64,000 bases of DNA, taken from assembly GCA_038210135.1 (NCBI GenBank), contig JBBQWZ010000005.1, positions 62,001-126,000 on the forward strand, in the 5' to 3' direction. This DNA comes from JBBQWZ01 sp038210135. GTDB taxonomy: Bacteria; Acidobacteriota; Terriglobia; Bryobacterales; Bryobacteraceae. The position numbers and the translations under genes are program-made. The notes beneath the pieces are model-generated. The model saw nothing but the letters and a program-made list of their open reading frames with translations. It had not been told where the DNA came from and did not search any database. Positions within the stretch are counted from its first letter, which is position 1. Each line of letters begins with the position of its first letter. Shown here piece after piece: positions 40,191 to 49,431 of this stretch.

Positions 40191-41573
40191 CTAGAGGTTC
40201 GACGCGCGAACGATGCGGCGCGCTTCCGCCAGATCACGGACCACGCCCGCGCCCATGGCCTGCACCAGGATGTTGCCGGCGGCCGTAGCTTCGGCCGGCC
40301 CCGCGATCACTTCCCTGCCGGTGATTTCGGCCGTCAGGCGATTGAGCAGGGCGTTGCGCGATCCACCTCCGACGACGTGGATCGTGCGAATCGATCGCCC
40401 GGAAAGGCGTTCAAGCCTTTCGAGAACTTCCTTGTAGCGAAACGCCAGGCTCTCAAGAATGACGCGGGTAATTTGCCCTGGGGTCTCGGGCGCCGCCTGT
40501 CCGGTCTCGCGACAGTAGTCGGCGATGCGCGTGGGCATATTGCCGGCTTCGAGAAAACGATCCGGATCGAGGCGCGCGAACATCGGATGCGCGGATTCCG
40601 CCATCGCGGCGAGTTCTTCGTAGGAGTAGCGGCCCCAAGTCCGACGGCACTCCTGCAGCAGCCAGAGTCCGGCGATATTTTTAAGTAGCCGGATCTTTCC
40701 GCCAGCGCCAACTTCATTGGTGAAATTCGCCGCCAGGCACTCCGGCGTGATGATCGGATGATCGACTTCGACGCCCATCAGGGACCAGGTTCCGGAGCTG
40801 ATGTAGCACCAATCGTCGCGATCGTGCGCCGCCGGAACCGCCGCGACGGCGGCCGCGGTATCGTGCGAGGCGGTGGCGAAGACAGGCACGGCCCCAAGTC
40901 CGGTAGAGGCCGCTATTTCCGGAAGCAGGACGCCAAGGCGCGAACCGGGTTCGGTGATGGACGGGAGAATGCCCGGATCGAGACCCAGCTTCTTGAGCAT
41001 GGAGGAGGCGAATCCTCCGGCGCGCGGATCGTAAAATTGCGAAGTGCTGGCAATGGTCCGTTCGACAGCTTGTTCGCCGGTGAGCCAGTAGCTGAGGAGG
41101 TCCGGCATGAACAGGAGGCGACTCGCGACCTTCAACGCCGGCGCGTCCGCTAAGCCCATGGCGTGCCACTGATAGAGCGAATTGAATTGCAGAAACTGGA
41201 CGCCGGTGGTCTCAAACACTTCGGCTCGTGGAACGATGGCGAAGGTTTGGTCCGGCACGCCGGTGGTGCGCGCGTCGCGATAGTGGCGGGGATTATCGAT
41301 CAATGAGCCGGTCGCATCGAGGAGGCCGAAGTCCACGCCCCAGGTGTCGATGCCGATTCCGTCGATGGGCAGGCCGCGTTTCGCCGCGATCGAAAGGCCT
41401 TCGCGAATTTCATGAAAGAGGCGGAAGGTATCCCAGTAGAGTCCGTTCGGTACGCGGACAGGCTGATTCGGAAACCGATGGAGCTCTTCGAGGACGAGCG
41501 CGCCGTCCGCGAGCGTACCCAGAATGGCGCGGCCGCTCTCGGCGCCGAGATCGAATGCCAGAAAACGGTGCAT
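40191..41573 (-). CDS. rhaB: Rhamnulokinase
   Basis: 460 residues of the FGGY carbohydrate kinase family. FLAFDLGAESGRAILG is the RhaB-specific N-terminal phosphate loop (DLGAESGR rather than DxGTxS). DGIGIDTWGVDFGLLD and YISSGTWSLMGVE are the substrate and ATP segments, and VVGGGSRNALLNRLTAEITGREV is the adenosine loop. It phosphorylates L-rhamnulose at O1. No rhamnose isomerase, aldolase or regulator is next to it; a SIS isomerase gene lies 54 bp upstream on the same strand. Confidence 0.9.
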   Translation of the reverse strand: MHRFLAFDLGAESGRAILGTLADGALVLEELHRFPNQPVRVPNGLYWDTFRLFHEIREGLSIAAKRGLPIDGIGIDTWGVDFGLLDATGSLIDNPRHYRDARTTGVPDQTFAIVPRAEVFETTGVQFLQFNSLYQWHAMGLADAPALKVASRLLFMPDLLSYWLTGEQAVERTIASTSQFYDPRAGGFASSMLKKLGLDPGILPSITEPGSRLGVLLPEIAASTGLGAVPVFATASHDTAAAVAAVPAAHDRDDWCYISSGTWSLMGVEVDHPIITPECLAANFTNEVGAGGKIRLLKNIAGLWLLQECRRTWGRYSYEELAAMAESAHPMFARLDPDRFLEAGNMPTRIADYCRETGQAAPETPGQITRVILESLAFRYKEVLERLERLSGRSIRTIHVVGGGSRNALLNRLTAEITGREVIAGPAEATAAGNILVQAMGAGVVRDLAEARRIVRASNL

Positions 41574-41627
41574 CGACGAGAGCGTAGCACCTTCGACCCT
41601 GACGAGCGCGCGCGGCCCACCTGCCGC

Positions 41628-42188
41628 CTAGACTTTCGCTTCCGTGTCCATGAACGAGTAGCAGATCATGTGGCAGATGACATGGTGGCCATCTTCGATG
41701 CGGCCCATGTGCGGAGCGCCGACGTTGATCTCGAGCTTCGCCATCGGACCGAGCTTTCCGCCATCGCGGCCGGTCAGGGCGATGGTCTTGCAACCGGCAT
41801 TATTGGCGACTTCCATAGCGCGCAGTACGTTCGGTGAATTGCCGGATCCGCTAATCGCCATGAAGATGTCGCCGGGCTGGGCGAAGTTCTGCAACTGTTC
41901 GGCAAACACTTCGTTGTAGTGCACGTCATTGGCGTAGGCGGTGACGGTCGGCATGTTGTCAACGAGCGCCAGCATTTTGAAGCGCTTGGTCCGCTGATAG
42001 CTCGCGCCTTTCACCATGTCGCAAACGAAATGCGATGCGGTGGCGGCGCTGCCTCCGTTTCCGGCGACATAAATCACGCGTCCGGCGTCTCGCGCTTCGC
42101 GCATCCAATCGATGGCCTGTTGTACCTTGGCGGCGTCAATGGCGTGCAGGGCACGTACCAGTTCTTCACGATATTCTTGAGCAAACAC
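41628..42188 (-). CDS. SIS-domain sugar-phosphate isomerase (GmhA-like)
   Basis: 186 residues from the GTG at 42188. VIYVAGNGGSAATASHFVCDM and MAISGSGNSPNVLRAMEVANNAGCKTIALTGRDGGKL are the two phosphate-sugar loops of the SIS fold, in the form seen in sedoheptulose-7-phosphate isomerase GmhA. DGHHVICHMICYSF near the end is where GmhA has a metal-binding His pair. Its location before a rhamnulokinase and next to a polysaccharide exporter fits heptose or other sugar-nucleotide synthesis. The frame is open to 42278, but that would overlap the divergent ABC gene. Confidence 0.82.
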   Translation of the reverse strand: MFAQEYREELVRALHAIDAAKVQQAIDWMREARDAGRVIYVAGNGGSAATASHFVCDMVKGASYQRTKRFKMLALVDNMPTVTAYANDVHYNEVFAEQLQNFAQPGDIFMAISGSGNSPNVLRAMEVANNAGCKTIALTGRDGGKLGPMAKLEINVGAPHMGRIEDGHHVICHMICYSFMDTEAKV

Positions 42189-42227
42189 TATCTCGATTAT
42201 AGGGTTCGTTATACTTGTCGCGTACCC

Positions 42228-43007
42228 ATGCAAGCCGCTCCCGCCTGGCGTGGCGAATCCCTTTTTGTTCTCCAGCAACTGGTGCTGAAGGATTTCCGGA
42301 TCCGCTACCGGAACATGTCGCTCGGATTGCTCTGGTCGCTTATCAACCCGCTGGTGATGATGTCGATCCTGACGTTCATCTTCGGATATGTGCAGGCGAC
42401 AGCCACCGAGCCCGCGTTTCCGGTTTTCCTTCTATGCGGACTGGTGCCCTACAATTTCTTTACCGGAGCGTGGCTTTCGGGCACGGTATCGATCGTCGAT
42501 AGCCAGGCGCTGATCAAGAAAGTGCCGGTGCCGCGGGAATTGGTTCCGATCGCGGCGGTGCTGTCGCACGTGGTCCACCTGCTGATTCAGCTAGGACTGT
42601 TACTGGTGTTTCTGTTCGCGTATGGGCGGACGCCGAACCGGTATTGGTTGTGGTTGCCGGTGATCTGGGCGCTCAATATTGTGTTCCTGTGCGGCCTCGC
42701 GTTATTCACGTCCGCGTTGAACGTTGTCATTCGGGATACGCGCTATCTGGTCGAATCGGCGAACCTGGTTTTGTTTTGGATGGTGCCGATTTTCTACTCG
42801 TTCGCGTCGATTCCACAGAAATATCACAATTTTTACCGCTTCAATCCGGCGGCCGCCATCACTCTGGCGATGCGGAATATATTGCTCGAAGCGAAGGCGC
42901 CGCCGAATTCGCTATTACTCATTCTCGCGGCGGTATCGATCGGCGTCTTTGTTTTCGGCCTGCTGACGTTTCGCCGCTTGAAGCCGAGTTTTTACGATCA
43001 CATCTGA
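42228..43007 (+). CDS. ABC-2 type permease for polysaccharide export (Wzm/KpsM-like)
   Basis: 259 residues with six hydrophobic helices. LFVLQQLVLKDFRIRYRNMSLGLLWSLINPLVMMSILTFIFGYV is the conserved N-terminal region of O-antigen/teichoic-acid ABC-2 permeases, and GLALFTSALNVVIRDTRYLVE is the cytoplasmic coupling region. It pairs with the ATPase 4 bp downstream. The ATG is at 42228; the 39 bp up to the divergent SIS gene must contain both promoters or parts of them. Confidence 0.9.
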   Translation: MQAAPAWRGESLFVLQQLVLKDFRIRYRNMSLGLLWSLINPLVMMSILTFIFGYVQATATEPAFPVFLLCGLVPYNFFTGAWLSGTVSIVDSQALIKKVPVPRELVPIAAVLSHVVHLLIQLGLLLVFLFAYGRTPNRYWLWLPVIWALNIVFLCGLALFTSALNVVIRDTRYLVESANLVLFWMVPIFYSFASIPQKYHNFYRFNPAAAITLAMRNILLEAKAPPNSLLLILAAVSIGVFVFGLLTFRRLKPSFYDHI

Positions 43008-43011
43008 TTGC

Positions 43012-43746
43012 ATGTCAGCCATCGTTTTCGACCACGTCACGAAAAGCTTCCCGATGCACCGGGGACAGTTGCTGCTGCGTGAACGGCTTGTGAATGTGTT
43101 CCGGCGCACGGCCGGCGCGCGCTTCGTGGCGATTCGTGAGGCGACCTTTCACGTCGAAAAGGGAGAGAGTCTGGCGCTGATCGGACCGAACGGCGCAGGC
43201 AAAAGCACATTGCTGGCGCTCGCCGGCGGAGTGACACAACCTGATACCGGAACTCTTCGCGTGGAAGGGCAGGTGGCGACTCTTCTCGAACTCGGTGCCG
43301 GTTTCCATCCCGATCTGACCGGTGCGGAGAATATTTGGATCAACGCCGCATTGATGGGAATGACTCGCGCCGAGGCGACCGAGCGCTATTCTTCGATCGT
43401 CGAATTCGCGGATATCGGTGAGTTCATCGACGAGCCCCTGCGTACCTATTCCGCCGGGATGATGGTGCGCCTCGCGTTCTCGGTTGCGATCAGCCTCGAA
43501 CCCGATGTTCTGGTGATCGATGAAGTGCTGGGCGCGGGCGATGAGCGATTCTATAAAAAATGCGTTGCCAAAATTCTAGAATTTCGGCACGCGGGGAAGA
43601 CGATCTTGTGCGCGTCGCATGCCGGCGAACTCCTGAAGATGCTCTGCGACCGGGCCTTGTGGATCGATCACGGGAAGATCCGCATGGAGGGCCCGATCGA
43701 CGAGGTGCTGACCGCGTATCGAACGGCTGCGGCGCAGGCTGGCTAG
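43012..43746 (+). CDS. ABC transporter ATPase for polysaccharide export (Wzt/KpsT-like)
   Basis: 244 residues. Walker A is GPNGAGKST, the signature is TYSAGMMVRLAFSVA (the YSxGM form typical of polysaccharide exporters), and Walker B with Glu is VLVIDEVLGAGD. The H-loop is CASHAGELL. The C-terminal carbohydrate-binding domain of long Wzt proteins is missing, so it is a short KpsT/TagH type. No glycosyltransferases sit next to it. Its stop is adjacent to the 3' end of der. Confidence 0.9.
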   Translation: MSAIVFDHVTKSFPMHRGQLLLRERLVNVFRRTAGARFVAIREATFHVEKGESLALIGPNGAGKSTLLALAGGVTQPDTGTLRVEGQVATLLELGAGFHPDLTGAENIWINAALMGMTRAEATERYSSIVEFADIGEFIDEPLRTYSAGMMVRLAFSVAISLEPDVLVIDEVLGAGDERFYKKCVAKILEFRHAGKTILCASHAGELLKMLCDRALWIDHGKIRMEGPIDEVLTAYRTAAAQAG

Positions 43747-45045
43747 CTACCTTCTTTTGGACTTGACGACGATGGGAGTGCCTTCGAAGCCGAAGCGCTT
43801 TCGCAACCGGTTGACCAGATTCCGCTCGCTCGAAAAGTGCAGTTTAGGGCCTTTGTCGGTGAAGAACAGGAATGTCGGCGGACGCATGGACGCCTGCGTG
43901 ATGTAGTAAATCTTCAGGTCGAGACCAAAATCCAGGGTCTCCGCAAAACGGTTCAGCTCGCCGGTCGGAACGCGCTTCGACGCATTGTCGTAGGCGGTTT
44001 CGATCATCGGAAACAACTGCTCGGTCCCGCGTTTTTCCTTGGCCGAGATGTACGTGATGGGAGCGTACTCGAGGAACTTCAGCTCATCGCGAATCGCCTG
44101 CGTGAACGTTTTGCGGTTCTTCTCTTTGGTGACGTCCCACTTGTTGACGCACAGGATCACGGCGCGGCCTTCTTCATGCGCGTAGCCGGCGATGGTCGCG
44201 TCGAGTCCCACGATTCCTTCGCTCGCTTCGAGGATGACGAGTACGACATTGGCCATGCGGATGTGCCGGCGCGCCATGACGACGCTGAGCTTTTCCGCCA
44301 TCAGCTTGGTTTTGCCTTTGCGTCGGATTCCGGCGGTATCGACGAATACGTATTCGACGCCGTTGCGGACCACCATCTCGTCGACAGCGTCTCGCGTGGT
44401 GCCGGCGACCGGGGAAACGATCGAACGCTCTTCGCCAACGAGGGCGTTCAGGAGGGTCGATTTGCCAACGTTCGGACGTCCGATAATCGCAATTTTGATC
44501 TGCTTCACCTTCGGCTCGACCGGTGCCTCGGGATCCACAACCTCATCGCTTGGAAAGTTTTCCGTGATGTGGTCCAACAGCTCGCCGATGCCGAGCTTGT
44601 GTTCGGCGGAGATGGAGAATTGATCCTTGAATCCAAACGAATGGAAATCGTTCGCCAGGTCTTCCCGCCGCTGGTGATCGATCTTGTTTACCACCAGCGT
44701 GATCGGCTTTCCAAGCTTGCGCAGGATTTTTGCCAGCTCCCGATCGGAACCTGTAATCTCAGTCCGTCCATCAATCAGATAGATAATCTGAGACGCATCT
44801 TCGAGCGCGACGCGAGCCTGCTTCAGGATTTGAGCGGGAATCATTTCCTCGTCGTTGGGGATGATTCCGCCTGTGTCGATGAGTTCGAAGGTTTTGCCGC
44901 GATGGGTGGCTTCGCCGCGAATGCGATCGCGCGTGATGCCAGGTTCGTCGCCGACGATGGAGCGCCGCTTTCCGAGGATGACGTTGAACAAGGTGGACTT
45001 GCCAACGTTCGGACGGCCGACAATGACGACGCTAGGTAAGGGCAT
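43747..45045 (-). CDS. der: Ribosome-associated double GTPase Der (EngA)
   Basis: 432 residues with two tandem Era-type GTPase domains and a C-terminal KH-like domain. Walker A motifs GRPNVGKST occur twice (residues about 9-17 and 190-198). The G3 motifs are DTGG and DTAG; G4 motifs are NKID and NKWD. LDFGLDLKIYYITQASMRPPTFLFFTDKGPKLHFS is the KH-like part. Der takes part in 50S ribosome assembly. The gene reads toward the exporter ATPase. Confidence 0.96.
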   Translation of the reverse strand: MPLPSVVIVGRPNVGKSTLFNVILGKRRSIVGDEPGITRDRIRGEATHRGKTFELIDTGGIIPNDEEMIPAQILKQARVALEDASQIIYLIDGRTEITGSDRELAKILRKLGKPITLVVNKIDHQRREDLANDFHSFGFKDQFSISAEHKLGIGELLDHITENFPSDEVVDPEAPVEPKVKQIKIAIIGRPNVGKSTLLNALVGEERSIVSPVAGTTRDAVDEMVVRNGVEYVFVDTAGIRRKGKTKLMAEKLSVVMARRHIRMANVVLVILEASEGIVGLDATIAGYAHEEGRAVILCVNKWDVTKEKNRKTFTQAIRDELKFLEYAPITYISAKEKRGTEQLFPMIETAYDNASKRVPTGELNRFAETLDFGLDLKIYYITQASMRPPTFLFFTDKGPKLHFSSERNLVNRLRKRFGFEGTPIVVKSKRR

Positions 45046-45064
45046 GATAGTGACTCGCGTAAAA

Positions 45065-45457
45065 CTAGTAGGCGACGGCGTCGATTCCGGTCGCTCCGAA
45101 ATCGTCGCCTTTGTACAAAAGTGGTTCGCCCGTCAAATGCGCCAAGGCATACGTCGCGCAATCTCCAAAATTCAGACGCGCAGGGGAGTTTCCCTTGCCG
45201 TAGGCGTCGTAGGCCAGAAACGCAGACGCGGCCTGCCCCTTATCGAACGGCACCACGGTCGCGCCCAGTTCGGCCAGGAACTGATCGACCAATTCCGCCC
45301 CACGCCCCTTTTTCTTCGAACGCATAACCAGTAGCGCCTCATAGTAGGTTACCGAAGAAACCAAGTGCCGCTGCCCCTGATCCAGAGCCTCAATCATGCG
45401 GAGCCGCTCCGGTTCGTCATTGAGGACCGCTACAATCGCCGAGGTATCGATTACCAC
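45065..45457 (-). CDS. vapC: VapC-type PIN-domain toxin
   Basis: 130 residues. MVIDTSAIVAVLNDEPE starts with the first PIN aspartate, YEALLVMRSKKK holds the glutamate, and LNFGDCATYALAHLTGEPLLYKGDDF holds the remaining acidic residues. This is the common VapC subclass paired with Rv0623-type antitoxins. The start is GTG and overlaps the antitoxin gene by 7 bp. Confidence 0.9.
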   Translation of the reverse strand: MVIDTSAIVAVLNDEPERLRMIEALDQGQRHLVSSVTYYEALLVMRSKKKGRGAELVDQFLAELGATVVPFDKGQAASAFLAYDAYGKGNSPARLNFGDCATYALAHLTGEPLLYKGDDFGATGIDAVAY

Positions 45458-45708
45458 TTAGGGAGTCCGTTTTCGTCAAAGCCGACAATCTGATCATGCG
45501 GACGCGGATCCTGGTCGGGAATTGCAGCTGCTATATCCGACAGTGCCACCAAACGCGACTTTCGGTCCGCTCGTCGCTCCGGAGGGAACCTACTGAGGCG
45601 TTCGAGCAGGGCATGGATGACCGCATCGGTGATTGTTTCTCCAGTCCTTCTAGCAAGATCCGTGGCCAAAACGTGAGCAGAGGGATCCTTGATATTGAGG
45701 ACAGCCAT
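45451..45708 (-). CDS. vapB: VapB-type antitoxin (Rv0623-like)
   Basis: 85 residues. MAVLNIKDPSAHVLATDLARRTGETITDAVIHALLERL is the DNA-binding N-terminal part of Rv0623-like VapB proteins. The C-terminal DPRPHDQIVGFDENGLPKW contains the toxin-neutralising segment. It precedes vapC, as usual. The 132-bp gap 45709-45840 toward typA must carry both divergent promoters; it is AT-rich, with no repeat I could assign. Confidence 0.9.
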   Translation of the reverse strand: MAVLNIKDPSAHVLATDLARRTGETITDAVIHALLERLSRFPPERRADRKSRLVALSDIAAAIPDQDPRPHDQIVGFDENGLPKW

Positions 45709-45840
45709 GACTGGAGGATAGCATAGGCTGCCAAAATATCATCCTTAGTTAGGTAGCCCAATTAGGTGAATTTTAGGTTAATCCTATCAATCCTTCAGCG
45801 GAGGCCACCCTGAGCGTGCGATCATTAGAGTTCCCTCCCA

Positions 45841-47634
45841 ATGCTGAACCACGCTATCCGAAATATCGCCATTATTGCGCACGTTGATCACGGCAAGACC
45901 ACGCTGGTGGATGCCATGCTCCGGCAGAGCGGAATTTTCCGTGACAACGAAGCCGTCGTCGAACGCGTAATGGACTCGAATGATCTCGAGCGCGAGCGCG
46001 GGATCACGATTCTTGCAAAGACCACCGGCGTCCATCTCGGGGACGTCAAAATCAACATTGTTGATACGCCTGGCCACAGTGATTTCGGCGGCGAGGTCGA
46101 ACGCGCGCTAAAAATCGTCGATGGCGTGATGCTGCTGGTGGATGCCAGCGAAGGGCCGCTGCCACAGACGCGCTATGTCTTGATGAAGGCTCTGGAAGCC
46201 AAGCTGACGCCGATCGTGGTGATCAACAAGATCGACCGCCCGGACGCCCGCATCCAGGAAGTGCTGAACGAGGTCTACGATTTGTTCATCGATCTCGGCG
46301 CGCATGAGGACCAGCTCGATTTCCCGATCGTCTACACCAACGCGAAGGCTGGCATTGCGAAGAACAATCCGGAAGACGTTTCTGAGAACTTGAAGCCGCT
46401 GTTCGAAGCGATTTTGAAGTTCATTCCGGCGCCGAAGGGCGATCCGGATGCCGTTCTTCAGTTGCTGGTTGCGAACCTCGATTACAGCGAATATCTGGGA
46501 CGCTTGGCGATCGGCCGCGTGTTCAACGGAACGCTGCGGGCCGGCGACGAAGTCTCGATCGCTAAACTAGATGGCTCGTTCCACAAGACGCGCATTACCA
46601 AGCTCTACTCGTTTGAAGGCTTGAAGCGGATCGACGAGAAGGAATCGCAGCAGGGCGACATCGTCGCGATTGCGGGCGTCGAAGGCATCACGATCGGCGA
46701 AACGATCACAAGCGCCGAGACTCCGATGCCGCTGCCACATATCCAGATCGACGAACCGACGATCGCGATGACGTTCATGATCAACACGTCGCCATTCGCC
46801 GGACGCGAGGGCACGTACGTGACATCGCGCAATCTACGTGATCGCCTCGACAAAGAACTGTTGACGAACGTCTCGATCCGCGTCGAAGAAGCGGGTGGGC
46901 CGGACGCCTTCAAGGTGATGGGCCGCGGTGAATTGCAGCTTGCAATCATCATCGAAATGATGCGCCGCGAAGGTTTCGAACTGATGGTCGGCAAGCCGGA
47001 GATTCTCACCAAGACGATCGACGGAAAGATGCACGAGCCGATGGAATTGCTGGTGATCGATTGTCCGGAAGCGTTTATTGGCGTGGTGATCGAGAAGCTC
47101 GGCCAGCGCCGCGGCAAGATGGTGAAGATGGTGAACAACGGCTCCGGCCGCGTGCGCCTCGAATTCAACATTCCGTCGCGCGGGCTGATCGGGCTTCGTA
47201 GTGAAATGATGACCGACACCAAGGGAACCGCCATCATGAACTCACTGTTTCACAGCTATGTGGAATGGCAGGGCGACATCGCGATGCGGCCCACTGGCTC
47301 GCTGGTTTCCGATCGCTCGGGCCACGCCACCGGATACGCCATCTGGAATCTGCAGGAGCGCGGCGAGATCCTGATTTCGCCCGGCACCGAAGTGTACGAA
47401 GGCATGATCATCGGCGAGAATTCGCGCGACTCGGATCTCGACGTGAACATCGTCAAAGAGAAGAAGTTGAGCAACATGCGCTCGTCGTCCGCCGACGAAG
47501 CGATGCGGCTGGTTCCGCCGCGGCTGTTGAACCTGGAGCAGGCGATCGAATTCATTCGCCAGGATGAGTACGTGGAAGTGACGCCGAAGTCGATCCGCCT
47601 TCGCAAGAGGACGTTGAAGGCGAATCAGCGGTAG
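45841..47634 (+). CDS. typA: Translational GTPase TypA/BipA
   Basis: 597 residues. AHVDHGKTTLVDAML is the G1 motif, RERGITILAK the switch I region, DTPGHSDFGGEVER the G3 motif, NKID the G4 motif. The C-terminal part has LVIDCPEAFIGVVIEKLGQRRG (domain V) and IPSRGLIGLRSEMMTDTKGTAIMN (BipA-specific region). BipA helps ribosome assembly and stress growth. A terminator follows 29 bp after the stop. Confidence 0.97.
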   Translation: MLNHAIRNIAIIAHVDHGKTTLVDAMLRQSGIFRDNEAVVERVMDSNDLERERGITILAKTTGVHLGDVKINIVDTPGHSDFGGEVERALKIVDGVMLLVDASEGPLPQTRYVLMKALEAKLTPIVVINKIDRPDARIQEVLNEVYDLFIDLGAHEDQLDFPIVYTNAKAGIAKNNPEDVSENLKPLFEAILKFIPAPKGDPDAVLQLLVANLDYSEYLGRLAIGRVFNGTLRAGDEVSIAKLDGSFHKTRITKLYSFEGLKRIDEKESQQGDIVAIAGVEGITIGETITSAETPMPLPHIQIDEPTIAMTFMINTSPFAGREGTYVTSRNLRDRLDKELLTNVSIRVEEAGGPDAFKVMGRGELQLAIIIEMMRREGFELMVGKPEILTKTIDGKMHEPMELLVIDCPEAFIGVVIEKLGQRRGKMVKMVNNGSGRVRLEFNIPSRGLIGLRSEMMTDTKGTAIMNSLFHSYVEWQGDIAMRPTGSLVSDRSGHATGYAIWNLQERGEILISPGTEVYEGMIIGENSRDSDLDVNIVKEKKLSNMRSSSADEAMRLVPPRLLNLEQAIEFIRQDEYVEVTPKSIRLRKRTLKANQR

Positions 47635-47663
47635 ATCGTTGCACTGATCGAAACGCTTTTGAT

Positions 47664-47694
47664 AACCCCGCTCGTAAGGGCGGGGTTTCCTTTT
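47664..47694 (+). terminator. Rho-independent terminator of typA
   Basis: AACCCCGC at 47664-47671 pairs with GCGGGGTT at 47680-47687 around an 8-base loop, followed by TCCTTTT. The stem is perfect over 8 bp. It also ends 8 bp before the stop codon of the convergent MFS gene and could serve both. Confidence 0.88.
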
Positions 47695-47702
47695 CCAAGC
47701 GC

Positions 47703-49376
47703 CTACTCCATCACCGGGGCCGCGTGCGCTTCCACTTCGACCGTGCGGAGAGGGACTTCCGGCAGCAGTAGATTTACGATAATGCCGAGGGCCATCGCCA
47801 CCGCGCCGGCGAAGAAGATGACCTGCAAACCATGGATCAGCGCGACGCGGACGTTGCCCATCAGTACGTCCAGCAATTCCTTGCCTCCTGGATATTGGGC
47901 GAATGCGGCGACCAGGCGCGGCTTGATCTGCACGAGCATCAGCGGATTTGAAAATGGCTTCAGCGCGATGGCTGGAACGCCTTGCGGCACGGCGGCATTG
48001 AAGTCGTTCTTGTACAGCGTTAACAAGAGCGACCCGAATATGGCGACGCCCAGCGTGCTGCCGATGGAGCGGAAGAATTGGGTCGAAGCGGTCGCGGCGC
48101 CCATTACCGCGCGGGGCGCGGAGTTCTGCACCGCCAGCGTGTAGATCGGCTGCATGACGCCCATGCCGAGGCCGGCGATCACCATATTGCAGATCACTTC
48201 GAATTCCGTTGTCGAGCCGTCCATCCGCGCAAACAAGATCATCGCGATCGCTACCAGTACGGAGCCGACCACGGCCGGCATCTTGTATTTTCCGGTCCGC
48301 GACGTGTATTGACCGGCCAGAATGCTGGTGAGCACCGCACCCATCATCAAGGGCGTCAGCAGCGATCCCGATTTCGTCGCCGAGATTCCCATGACGCCCT
48401 GCATGAACAGCGGCAGGTACAGAATGACGCCAAACATGCCCATTCCGAGCAGGAACACGGCGATCGAGCAAATCGCGATCACGCGATTTTTGAATAGGCT
48501 CAGCGGCAAGAGCGGCTCGACGGCGCGCATTTCTGTGACGATAAACGCTACCGCCATCAGAACCGCCATTACTAGCAGCCACACCACGCGCGGCGCAGTC
48601 CAGCCGTAGTCGCTGACCCAGGTGAGGGCGAGCAACAGCGGAATCAGCGAGGCCGAAAGCGTGAATACGCCCATCCAATCGATGACGTGTTCTTTGCGCG
48701 GCGGCCGGATATTCGGAAACTCCATGGCGATCGTCGCGACGGCGACCGCGCCAACCGGCAGGTTGACGTAGAAGGTCCAGCGCCAGGAAAGCGAATCCGT
48801 CATCCAGCCGCCGAGCGTCGGTCCGAAGATCGAAGCCAGGCCCCAGACGGCGGCGAAGAGGCCCTGGTATTTCCCGCGTTCCCGGGGCGCGAAGATGTCG
48901 CCGATGATGGTGAACAACAGGCCGACGATCATGCCGGCGCCGATGCCTTGGAGGCCGCGGAAAATGATCAGCTGATTCATTCCATCGAGGCCCCAGAATT
49001 CCCATTCTCCGGCCGCTCCGCAGAGGCCGGAGGAGACCACGAACAGCACCGCGCCCCACAGGAAGAACCCTTTGCGGCCGTACAAATCGGACAAGCGGGC
49101 GAAAATCGGAACCGCCAGAGTGGAAGCCAGCAGGTACGCCGTTGTCACCCACGGGTACCGTTCAAAGCCATTCAACTGCGCGATGATGCGCGGCATGGCG
49201 GTGCCGACGATGGTTTGGTCGAGCGCGGCGAGCAGCAGCGAAAGGAGCAGCCCGATCAGCGTGCCAATCAACTGTTCGCGAGTGAGCGGAAACGCCCCGC
49301 TGGTGACGTAAATCGGTCCTGCGGGAGCGGCTGGGGCTGTCGGTCCGGATTCCGGATCGGTAAGGGACGCTGACAT
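47703..49376 (-). CDS. MFS multidrug exporter of the DHA2 (EmrB/QacA, 14-helix) family
   Basis: 557 residues and 14 predicted helices. LLAALDQTIVGTAMPRIIAQL is motif D1 of DHA2 transporters, ARLSDLYGRKG the cytoplasmic motif A, FRGLQGIGAGMIVGLLFTIIGDIFAPRERGK the helix 4/5 region, and AVWGLASIFGPTLGGWMTDSLSWRWTFYVNLPVG motif C with its neighbour. It is a proton-driven exporter of drugs or other small hydrophobic molecules. It stands alone, with no adaptor or TetR gene beside it. Confidence 0.92.
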   Translation of the reverse strand: MSASLTDPESGPTAPAAPAGPIYVTSGAFPLTREQLIGTLIGLLLSLLLAALDQTIVGTAMPRIIAQLNGFERYPWVTTAYLLASTLAVPIFARLSDLYGRKGFFLWGAVLFVVSSGLCGAAGEWEFWGLDGMNQLIIFRGLQGIGAGMIVGLLFTIIGDIFAPRERGKYQGLFAAVWGLASIFGPTLGGWMTDSLSWRWTFYVNLPVGAVAVATIAMEFPNIRPPRKEHVIDWMGVFTLSASLIPLLLALTWVSDYGWTAPRVVWLLVMAVLMAVAFIVTEMRAVEPLLPLSLFKNRVIAICSIAVFLLGMGMFGVILYLPLFMQGVMGISATKSGSLLTPLMMGAVLTSILAGQYTSRTGKYKMPAVVGSVLVAIAMILFARMDGSTTEFEVICNMVIAGLGMGVMQPIYTLAVQNSAPRAVMGAATASTQFFRSIGSTLGVAIFGSLLLTLYKNDFNAAVPQGVPAIALKPFSNPLMLVQIKPRLVAAFAQYPGGKELLDVLMGNVRVALIHGLQVIFFAGAVAMALGIIVNLLLPEVPLRTVEVEAHAAPVME

Positions 49377-49431
49377 CTATTTATTCTAGCGGAGCGCCAA
49401 CGCAAGCCAAAGTTATAGTTAGAAGAAAGTT

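Noticed and set aside
43837..45039. 400-codon plus-strand frame opposite der
   Set aside because: der is certain from two GTPase domains and the antisense frame shows no family resemblance. Similar shadows opposite typA (46605-47237), the MFS gene (48078-48497) and the caspase gene (57014-58555) were rejected for the same reason.
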